Shown: positions 12,720 to 22,386 of the stretch, piece by piece
How positions within the stretch are numbered: the stretch's first letter is position 1
How the letters are laid out: every line of letters starts with the position of its first letter
Assembly: GCA_914767715.1 (NCBI GenBank)
Contig: OU612073.1
Coordinates: forward strand, 4,218,001 to 4,278,000
From: Membranipora membranacea
Lineage: Eukaryota; Bryozoa; Gymnolaemata; Cheilostomatida; Membraniporidae
DNA length: 60,000 bases
Direction of reading: 5' to 3'
Position numbers and translations under genes: made by a program
Notes under the pieces: model-generated
Told to the model about the DNA's origin: nothing
Database searches by the model: none
Seen by the model: only the letters and a program-made list of their open reading frames with translations

Positions 12720-15622
12720 TCATATTGCGGAAGCGCCTACTGAGTCAGATGGAGTGATGAAGTGATGAGTGGTAGTAGATGTGGTATCGCTTGGTCTCGT
12801 CGGTGGTTGGGGCGATGAACTGCTGTCGCTAGGTAACATGCTACCGGCGGAGTTATTACTGCTTATAGTATCAGTTCTGCTTCGGGAGCTGACACTTGCG
12901 GTAGAAGCAGATGGAGAACTTTTACGATGTGATGGGCAGGGCTTATACAACTTAGCATCTATCATCAGCTCATTGTGAGGGCTGATGAATACAACTCCGC
13001 AACATACCTCAGTTCTAAAATAAGCAACATAACTCTGAGTACATATAACAAGTAAATTTGTAAATCTGAGTACACAATATAAGGCTGAAAAAGGTTTCAT
13101 TCCATGTTGTCAACATGTGATGGTATACTGATGGTATCAGCAGGGAGTTCCCGAAACTCTCTGCTCATAACAAGGAGTATGAAACAGCCTCCCTGGTTAA
13201 AAGAGTTTTGGGACCTTGGAGTTGCCTTTAATTGGAATAACCCATAGACTTAACTAATAAACGTCATAAGTCTAAGGAATAAACTTTTCTTTGCAACATT
13301 GCATGTCCTACAGAAATATGATAGGAAATGGTTAACCCTGTGGTTAGGTCAGCTTCAACAACATAACACAAACAAATATATCGACATATACATATAAACA
13401 TATATACATATATGTACATCTCGATACAAACCTTTTCCAGTAAGCTAAGTCTAGGAAGGGAGAGACATTCTCTGATTCAGCGGACGTTGTTGAACTCTCG
13501 GTGGAGTCATCGCTCGGTGATGGGGAGGTACAAAACTGAGGCTTCATTAATTCTAAAAATATAGAGAAAGTATCAATTTAGTGATAATAGTACTAGTTAA
13601 CCAGCGTCAGTCATGATTTGCTCAAAGAGACTTGGTTATCGAATAGCAGGCAACTCCTAAATAAATATAGATATCAACAAAGAAAAGTCAGTGTTTTTGT
13701 AATTCATATCAAAAAATTAATTATATTTGATGACCAGACTGATTTCATTTGCTTTGATCTCCAGTGCAAGTCTCATTACAGCTGCTACAATATGAGAGTC
13801 TGTGATTTGAAGATCAGAGGCAAAACACTCAGTCTGGGTCTAAAAATGTGCATCGGTCAACTATGATATTATATTGGATGTTAGATTTACAGGCTTGGAC
13901 CCTAGGTCCTAGGACATGGTCACAATTTGATTCATGAGCACGTTTACTACTAGATGGATTTGTCTATGAGGAGATAACTGTATGAGTAGTAGAAGTATCA
14001 GCGGCAGCAGCTTACCATCCTCGGGAGTGGGAGGGGGATAGGTACTAGTAGAGCTCGGTCTCTTCTTAATTATCTTCTTTATTTTAAGATCAGGATCCTC
14101 TCTTTGTCTTGTGGATCTCTGTCTGAGTCCTGATGATGTCTTACACCCTCCTCCTGGTCCAGAGCGAGCGTCTACTACCTAACAATCATAGCATATATAC
14201 AATGTACAGTTCAATATGTCAGCATCATTGTAATCGTCTTATATATGGAAACAGTTCACTCATCATCAGTGTCTACAATGAATTTTGCTGAATAACTTGT
14301 CTAAGACCAAAATTCACTACATTTCACTTCAAGCCCTAAGATCTAACAGAGGATGTAGTTATGGAAGGTTATCAAGAGAGGAATACGGACTGGCCGGAGA
14401 AGGGGAATCACAGTAATAGGATACTCAGTGACAGGAGTGGAGTAGTCACATGGCGGCGTAGTCACATGGCGGCGTAGTGACACCGACATATCCTTGAGCC
14501 AACCTCTTGTTGGTAAAAAAAGGATGTTCAAACAACAATACAGAAGGAATGTATATAATCATTATGTGGATAGAAATAGATGGTAGTTAGAGTGGAACTC
14601 GCTGAATAAGGAACAGACCACAAACTGATATCCTGTTTCTATTTCCATCTGTTAATAATAGAAGTAATCACCGCACTTCCCAAAAAGAAGCTATTTCACG
14701 ACGACACGAATGGCGACAGTCAATTTTGATTGTGGCAGATTGACAAGACACATAAATCACTTACATGGTTCCAGTTTTTCTTCGACCCACGTGGTAGTTT
14801 CTTCCATCGCTTCACTAACAGCACACATGCGTTACATATATCTCCTGAGCGTTCTGATAAGAAAATATATATATATTATAATTTTTGTATGGTTTTTAAG
14901 TATGATAAAAATATTACTAAAGCATGTTATGAAACAAATACTAGTATGAATAAAGGTTATCTATCCTAACAGACGTTGTTTCTTGTGGCACTGTGGTCTG
15001 GAATGGTTATTAAGGAGGGCCATGATAGTGAAGTAGTGAAACGTCTGATGTCTGGTTCTGAGACAGGCTTGTTTATCTGACCACCATATAATCATTCCAT
15101 AATAAGAGCCATGTAAGGGTCATTGCCCTACCACCATAATCAAACCTATGGGGTGTCACAGCAAACTAACCATACTGATATATTTATATGGTTTTTATTG
15201 TATAAGTTGACCTCATGGAGATGTCATTGAGTGCAAGTCCTGTCAGGTCAGGTCTTAAATAGCAAAATCTGCTGGGTAGTGGTCAAGCTCTCAATCTGCT
15301 CATGACAATGTCGATAAGTTTGCCCTATAAATGTGCCCGCTGGTGGACTTTGTGGGAGGGCAGGCACAACAGGGGGTACTAAGCTGGTTATAAGTATGTA
15401 GGTACCACCAGATGTTAGACCACCTGTCAGGGTGATTCTTTGTACACAGAGTACCCTTCTGTGGTTACAGAGTAGTTACATACCATCGTCTGTTTTAAAA
15501 CATCCGCTGAAGTCGTGTTCGTATTTCTCGCTATCTGTGAATCTTGAGCTGGACGACTTAGCCTTACATATACAGCATCCGTGTAAACTTCTGAATGTGC
15601 GAGGTTTGTGATAGTTAGACAT
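12720..15622 (-). CDS. SINHCAF: SIN3-HDAC complex-associated factor (FAM60A)
   Basis: Exons in transcript order: 15622-15484, 14853-14765, 14178-14016, 13552-13432, 13014-12720; 807 nt, 268 aa plus stop. The start MSNYHKPRTFRSLHGCCICK and the following AKSSSSRFTD match the family's conserved N-terminus. Exon 2 gives the second Cys pair (RSGDICNACVLLVKRWKKLP, then NWNH), so CCIC...CNAC forms the putative GATA-like zinc module. Exon 4-5 gives FLDLAYWKRTEVCCGVV and a LYKPC motif, the conserved C-terminal block that contacts the SIN3 complex in vertebrates. A Ser/Thr/Pro-rich tail of about 60 residues makes it longer than the vertebrate protein (about 220 aa). The product is a nuclear subunit of the SIN3-HDAC co-repressor. 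Exon 1 carries the ATG; a non-coding 5' exon further upstream is possible but not seen. Confidence 0.95.
14440..14475. repeat. 16-bp tandem duplication
   Basis: The unit TAGTCACATGGCGGCG occurs twice in a row, inside SINHCAF intron 2 (between 14179 and 14764). On the minus strand it reads as CGCCGCCATGTGACTA; the embedded GCCGCCATG resembles a Kozak start, but no long frame follows. Confidence 0.7.
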
Positions 15623-15944
15623 GTTCAACTCACTACATCAATCTCCTCAGACAGTCAAACACCAACCAACACAGCACAGCTCAGCACAGGGATATCTAGG
15701 CTGGTGTGTTTTGTCCCGTTTACTTCATTTGCTGTAAATAGAACAGAATACTCATGCAAGTTTCAACCCATTGTTACAATAAACATATCAGAGCCAGTTG
15801 AAAACTGACAACCTGCGCAGAAACCTAACGTAAAACAACTTGATCCACCGTTCTGTAACCAGGAATAACTGTATGATGCTGGTAGCAAAGTCACTGAATA
15901 TGGACCCTGAGAAACTCATTAGAGATACAGGGATGACTTTAAAA

Positions 15945-16181
15945 AAAAAAAATGTGGGTTAAAATCGCAAGTGTTGTCTCCATCCGAGGACTGAGAAATA
16001 CCAGTGCCTTAAGGGCGCGGCCGCCGTATTCGGCGCCAAGTTGCTCTCAGTTTGCAGGCAGGTCGGAGCACACCTGGGGCGTCATATGAGCACAGTAGTC
16101 AGTAGACTGCAGCGGGATTCGAACCCAGGACCTCCAACGCTTACGCAGGCGCTCTAACCAACTGAGCTACCTCCTACTCCT
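15945..16181 (-). mobile_element. tRNA-derived SINE (family 1), full length
   Basis: On the minus strand the head reads GGAGGTAGCTCAGTTGGTTA (A box TAGCTCAGTTGG), and later GGTTCGAATCC (B box). The 3' side does not pair as an acceptor stem, and a C-C mismatch sits in the T-stem, so it is a SINE rather than a tRNA gene. A shared family body follows, and the element ends in a T-run (Pol III terminator) next to the target. It is flanked by a 9-bp target-site duplication ACTTTAAAA at 15936-15944 and 16182-16190. Confidence 0.85.
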
Positions 16182-16348
16182 ACTTTAAAATTTCAGACAT
16201 CAACTGTGACCACCCAAGTCAATAGCTGCCAGATGTATGAAACCCCACGAAATGGAAGAGCTATATGACAGGTGCCAGGTGGAAATCAGTTTAAAAAATA
16301 ATTAACACTGTACATTATCAGAGCCAAATGTGACAGATGGATATAACA

Positions 16349-17055
16349 TCACAGAGTAAGGATAAACAGAGAGGACAGTTCAATGATAGTTATAGTGCCT
16401 GCGGTTTTTGATTCACTGGGGGGAAAATTGTGCACAGCTGGATGCCAAAAACTCATTATCTCTATATGTTATAATGGCATTTTTCTTGCAGACATCCCTA
16501 CCTTTGATGGGCCATAATTCATTCTGTATTTATCCTAAAGACTGATTTCCAACTTTGTTGGAATGTCCAACATTCAAGCTATACACCATATTATTGTCAT
16601 TTTTTGCTAGGATTCATAGGCTAAGAGTAATCCAGGTTTTTAAAATGAGTTTTTTCATATAGATTTACATGTGACAATTGATAGACGGCTGGTCATCAAA
16701 ATTAGGAAATGTCCGTGGGTTGACCTAAGCCCCATGTAAATCTGTATGATAAAACTCATTTTAAAAGCCCGGGTTACTCATAGCCTATGTATCCTAGCAA
16801 AAAATGACAATAATATGGTGTATAGCTTGAAGATTGGAAATTTCAGAAAAGTTGGAAATCAGTCTTAAGGATAAATACAGAATGAATTATGACCTTTCAA
16901 AGGTGGCTATGTCTGCATGACAAAACTCCACTGTAACTTATATATATTCTGAAATTGGCAGGTGGCCAAATTGATGAATTTCCCCCCAGTGGATAAAAAC
17001 GGCAGGCACTATAACGATCATTGAAGTGTCCCCTCTGTTTATCCTTACTCTGTGA
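16349..17055. mobile_element. 707-bp palindromic MITE with 5-bp TSD
   Basis: The whole element is one long inverted repeat. Arms of about 320-330 bp, 16349 to about 16672 and about 16735 to 17055, are near-identical in reverse complement; examples are ATTATTGTCATTTTTTGCTA and its complement, and GATAGTTATAGTGCCTGC and its complement. About 60 nt separate the arms. Outer ends read TCACAGAGTAAGGATA. The site is flanked by TAACA on both sides (16344-16348 and 17056-17060). There is no coding sequence. A transcript would fold into a long hairpin. Confidence 0.9.
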
Positions 17056-17438
17056 TAACATATATCACAAATTGTTCAGCTTCAGCAACATTTCGGCAAT
17101 GATTTATAATCTTTGATTTCGGTTTAGTTTCCATCACACATTTAAATCTGTTCACATTCACCAGGCTTCCGTTAGATAACTCCCACCTATCATGGAGAGT
17201 ATAAAACAGACAATTATGTGAAACCCTGAAGATTATCACTGTCACTGTCACTACCATACGCTGTCGCTATAATATAATATCAGTATCTTTGCCTACAGTA
17301 ACTATATAGCTACCACAACACTTACTTATCATCTCATGTAAAAGGAATATTTATATGGATGTGAAATATAATGCTGGTATAGCTGTCTCTCTGCAACAGA
17401 CCCGACTCTCGCAATGAGCTCAAACAACTTCAACAACG

Positions 17439-17518
17439 CTGGGCCCTCATCTAGCTGGGCCCTCATCTAGCTGGGCCCTCATCTAGCTGGGCCCTCATCT
17501 AGCTGGGCCCTCATCTAG
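17439..17518. repeat. 16-bp minisatellite, five perfect copies
   Basis: The unit CTGGGCCCTCATCTAG is repeated five times without change. It is GC-rich in an AT-rich background and lies outside genes. Confidence 0.95.
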
Positions 17519-18078
17519 GATTAGCATAACTAATCAATAACAATGGGTTTGCTGTAATAACCAGTCAGGTAACTGGAATTATTTGCTGAGGAATTCATTT
17601 TAGTACAAAAATTATATATAAGTGATATATTATAGGCCTACTCTAGACGCCTTGTTGAGATAGATCATTTATGGGGCCAAACTCCCATAACGCTCGCTCG
17701 CCTTATTATTACAGACTAAACTTGGAAGTAGTAGCCATATTTGACAATAGAGGTGCCATAAATATTTCAGGAAATGTGATTAGAGATAGAGGTAATTATG
17801 TCGTTAGTTACACAATGATGAGAGTATCGGGCTGTGAGCCAGCACTAGGAGCCAGCACTAAGGCGACAAAGATATCAAATACTGACAGGTTAGATTTCCG
17901 GTGGGAAAGGCAAACTCATCATGTCACCTCCCTCCGTGTATATATAGCCAATATCTTAGTTTAGTAGAAAAATTAAAATGCTATGCATGCGCCACGAAAC
18001 ACTATTCAAACCAGATATGAAAATCAACTCAATAATGGAGCATACATGGATGATGTGGCACAGACAGACAGACAACCA

Positions 18079-18285
18079 GGGGGGTCTTTCAACTAGAAAC
18101 AGCCAAAATCGAGAGGTCTCGCTTTCAGATCGCACAGTCACTTGATGGAACTATATACATTCTAAGTGAGCGATTTGGGAGCGATTTTCTCTAATTGAAA
18201 CACCAAGTGAGTGATAATTTTGAGCGATGTGATAGTGATAACTTGCTTTAGTAAAGGATCACTCTTTCTAATTGAAAGACCCCCC
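18079..18285. mobile_element. 207-bp MITE with GGGGGGTCTTTCAA ends
   Basis: Terminal inverted repeats are GGGGGGTCTTTCAACTAGAA on the left and the complement of TTCTAATTGAAAGACCCCCC on the right, 19 of 20 matching. The interior is non-coding with internal GAGCGAT-type repeats. I see no clear target duplication. Confidence 0.65.
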
Positions 18286-18799
18286 AGCATAATGACTACA
18301 CATCAAAATTTGTACCGGGAGCAACTCATTTTTGTGTACATATAATATGATCACCATGGATATCTTGCTTATTTTAGGTTACGAGACAGTGACATACACT
18401 TAGTTCCTCACATTGAGGAGGAGGAGGAGCTGTGGGGGGGGGGGGGGGGGTGACAGTTAAGTTTGTTATTAATTTCCCATGTAGACAAACAAAGACTGGT
18501 AGTCATCACATCACATTAGTGATAAATAAGAGATAAAACTGTGAATCATCATTTTGTTTTCATTGTCATCAACCAGTGATGTGATTAATAAAACATTGAC
18601 CTAATGAGATCAGGGAGCAGGGATTACAGGGAGTACACAGCCAGATGTAATAATCTGTCTCATGGGACACGGCAGCCCCATAATCAAGTCACTGTAATAT
18701 CACAGAAGGGATACTGAAGGACAAATAAGTCTGTGACCAAGAAATAAAAGACCACCCACAATTAAAAACTTTCTCAACAACCACATGAATGAATGAGCG

Positions 18800-18845
18800 C
18801 GAGGGAGAGGTATACACCCGAGGGAGAGGTATACACCCGAGGGTG
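18800..18845. repeat. 19-bp tandem repeat between GAATGA runs
   Basis: The unit CGAGGGAGAGGTATACACC is present twice plus a partial copy. It is bracketed on both sides by ATGAATGAATGAGCGC, so the outer sequence is also a direct repeat. Confidence 0.8.
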
Positions 18846-21339
18846 AATGAATGAATGAGCGCTCCCCTCTAACATTTTTGATCTCTTGATTATCTGATGT
18901 GACATGAGTTGATATCCATGCAGTAAGAGCAGAAACAAAATTAGGCTTGGGGCAAATGGATGAGAATTCATTCAGCTTGCATGACTACAAGCATTTCAGC
19001 TTTTCTTGAAAGCTTCTCATGATATCTAACTGTTATAACAGATGAAACGAAGCTAACCAATTATTGCTTCAAGTCAATGAAACTACAAACAAGCCCCCAT
19101 AAACAAAGGCATAATCTCTAATCGCAATACAAAAAATATGAACGTAATCAACAGTGGGCTTGCGCAACACAAAGAGCTGCAATATCCCTACCAGTATAAT
19201 AGCTGCTTGTAACATTAGAAAGCCAAAGGGCAACTGTGATGGCATTTTAGCTCAGGTGGCAACTTTCACAGCAAATTATCCCAGTGTGATACTTTGCCTT
19301 TTACAACTACACGACTAAGTATAAGAAATAACATTCCACGGCTTACTTATCCCGTTAAAAACACTAGAGAAAACCTTAGTCAGTTTAGGTGGTGAGCCGT
19401 CATGAATATTAAATCATAACTGGTCAACCAGCTGTGCCATCTTCGTACCCTGGACTCAGAATATATACTAAGCCTACATGATCATTTAATATTTCCCTGC
19501 TTGACATGTAAACCCTGTCTGACATGTAAACCATTATAATTTTATAGACGACACAGTCACAAGTCTGGGCCCTTTTACGGGTTCTGTGCCTGACCACCAC
19601 CAGCAGTATGTCATGTGAATCACTAAGACAACACATCGACTACCCAAACAGATAAAATACTTACAACAGATACCTCACGTGTAAAGCGCAAACATTCTAT
19701 GATGAAATATTAATAGCAGTGCCTGGAATAAAGTGACGCTATTAATTGGCTCTCCGCCAAATATAACAGCTGATTTGCTTCCTTTCATTGTCCGGCTATA
19801 AACTATAAATTGCACGCAATAAAGGAAAGAAAGCTCCGAAGTGCAGGATGCTCCTCACATTATATAGTTAATCAACACCACTTCTAGTCAATCTGGTAGA
19901 GCAGAAGAAGAAGAAGTTGATATCACAATCTCTGATTTCATAAGTTCACACATTGATACACAGCAACTGATTGTAGAGGAAGCAATGTCAAGCCAAGTTC
20001 AACCAAGAAGATCAATTACCTCTCATCACAAACAAATAAGTGAGACAGAGTCAGGGGTAAAAACATCCGCTTGTTACTAAACAAATAATGTCATCTCAGA
20101 CAAAGAAATCTCAAAGCAATTCCGCCCAACTCTACACTCAAGGCACTCAGAAGCACAGAGTTGAATAATCCTTTTTGCTCCACACAATTTAGTGTTGATG
20201 GTTGTATACAGATATCCCCCTCACAATTTTCATTCCAACATGGATATCTACCTTGTGGACCCGTCTAGTAAGGCATAATGAGTATAAATGGGCATAAAAT
20301 CATATTCATTTATTCATATTTTTGTGGCAACAACATGGACAATTAGCGGTAACCCCTATAACTTTGAGTGTGATGGATTTGAATCGTTTAGTTTACCCAA
20401 GACTCGTCATTCCTGCTAGCAGGATCAACATACACACACAGCCCCCCCCCCCCCCCCAACAGTCTCGAGAAACCAACGCGGCAGTAGAATTGGAAAACCA
20501 ATCTTTTGTGAAATATCAAAATTTTTAAAGCGGCCATTCAAAATTATATTCCCATTTGGGACTGAGAGCGGTTCTCCTCAGTACTTGCATAAGGTAAAGT
20601 AGACAAGATAGACCATATAGAAAGAAAATAAAGATAGACCATTTCCTTCAATTGCAACAACAAGAAGATCATCATACTGAGTCTTAGGCTTACAAGTGGG
20701 CAGTTACGATCTAATAAAGATAAATAATGCTGTTGCAGTAGAATCAAACCATGATGATGATGGACAGGTCCAGGACATGATGATGTTGGGGAGATCAGCA
20801 GCAGCAGACTTCCTTTACTACTAACTAGACTTACTTACCTACATATAATACCTACACCATATACTGATGTTGTTAAACAGACTGACTGTACATTGTGCCA
20901 TAATTATCATAATATTAAGATATGATTTATAGTCATATTAGAAAAGTAAGTAACATCAATGAGATTCAATGATGATGAAGGAGTTCCATCCATGATCACA
21001 TTCACTAACACATCATCAATCAATGAATCATCACTGCAGGGAGAATTCTCCCTGATCACTGGCATCAATGATGAACCAACTCAAGCACAGACAGTACAGT
21101 GATCAGCATTTTTGTACCGCTTAAAAATAGATAGGAAAACAACAAAGTCTCTTTACAGACTACTCCTTGGTACAAACTAACCTTATGTGAAGAGAGTGAA
21201 TGAGCTGTCAATTGGTGGTATAACTCATATAGCCTGTTTTCACAGCTCAACTCAGTGATCCTCTCCACTAAAATAATCAGATGATTGTGGTTTAGCTCTC
21301 TAGTGACGCCGGAGTAGTAATTGACCTAGAAATATGCGC

Positions 21340-21395
21340 CTGCGTACTTAAACGGAAAAGGATTCGTACGCCATTTTGTTGTAAGTGGAAGTAAA
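21340..21395 (+). promoter_or_regulatory. Probable promoter and non-coding first exon of the PP6R gene
   Basis: The sequence ACGCCATTTTGTTGTAAGTGG holds a GCCATTTTG string, which resembles a YY1 site as often found just after animal transcription starts. A good donor (GTAAGT at about 21381) follows directly. The start-codon exon at 22387 is preceded by TTTTAG at about 22365-22370, a weak acceptor. A short non-coding first exon spliced to it is therefore plausible. No transcript evidence is available. Confidence 0.3.
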
Positions 21396-22386
21396 ACTTT
21401 TCTGATTATTGAAATAGCACCTTTATACCTAATTTTAGGTCTTTTGTTTGATAACTGCATGTAAAACTTATCACACACATACCCTTACTTTGATTGTACT
21501 CAATGCTATACCGAGCACAGTGTCACATTTGATGCAATTGTTGGGAAAAAAACAGGCTGAATTTGTTACTCAACTGCAAATAGTTATTTAGAATAGATAG
21601 AATTAATTAGTAAGTAAGTTTAGTAAGTTAATCACTGTAAGTTCCGCTTTTTGTGAATGTATGCTGGAAGTGTCATTGATGGATGCATGAGTTAGAGAAG
21701 TTTGACCTCTGTGAGCCTCTCCCTATCTATGTATTTTACGTATGTATCATAATCATATAAATGAATGATGTGCTTTGGGTTTTTGGCCAATGGTTTGGTA
21801 TGTTGTGGAATGGATGGACTGGAGAGTGATAAATATATTATATAATTATGCTGATATGGTATAATAGTGCACTGAGTGAAGATTAAGTTCTTAAAATATT
21901 TATATACGTATGTTTAAACTATACATCAGTTGCATTCATTGTCTGTACATATAACTCACCTTTACCATCAATTCACTATGAGACTGGACCTGTGGGCTAG
22001 CACATTATCAACTTGCTCTGTCTGTATTTCTGATGACAATCATTTCTCAAAGTATGGCTAAATCATGCCAAAATTATTTGCAGAAAAATAGAAAAAAGCG
22101 TCAGATATTGTTGCTGTAAAATGCTCATTGATAGCATTCTGCTCAATAAAATAAGTAACTATTGCATCACCACCCTCCATGGCATGAGCTAATTATACTG
22201 TTTATGAGTATCAGGATGGAAGATAGTACGAGTTTGTATGAGTAAAACAACAGACACTTAATGCTCTCTCGGTCACAGTTAGTATGCCTCATTTCTATGT
22301 CTATGTTTATTCTTCATCTATTATGTTTTAGCCACTGATGCCCACAAGAAATTAATCTTCTGCAACTATTTTAGTGAAACTGAAAG

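Larger units (their letters stand above)
15623..21330. other. Gene-free spacer upstream of SINHCAF
   Basis: No exon or protein family is recognisable in this 5.7 kb. It holds a SINE, a 707-bp palindromic element, a MITE with GGGGGG ends and several tandem repeats (annotated separately). Two 16-nt homopolymers occur: G at 18435-18450 and C at 20442-20457. A 97-codon open frame at 17671-17964 has no similarity or splice context that I can support. Confidence 0.6.

Noticed and set aside
12720-13100. 126-aa single-exon protein on the minus strand
   Set aside because: Only 12720-13014 is coding; it is the last exon of SINHCAF, and the apparent N-terminus is intron.
16095-16175. A tRNA gene on the minus strand
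   Set aside because: A and B boxes are present, but the acceptor ends do not pair and the T-stem has a mismatch. A shared non-tRNA body and a flanking 9-bp duplication make it a SINE.
17671-17964. 97-codon + strand open frame as a gene
   Set aside because: No family similarity, no splice partners and no codon signature distinct from the spacer; it lies among transposon remnants.
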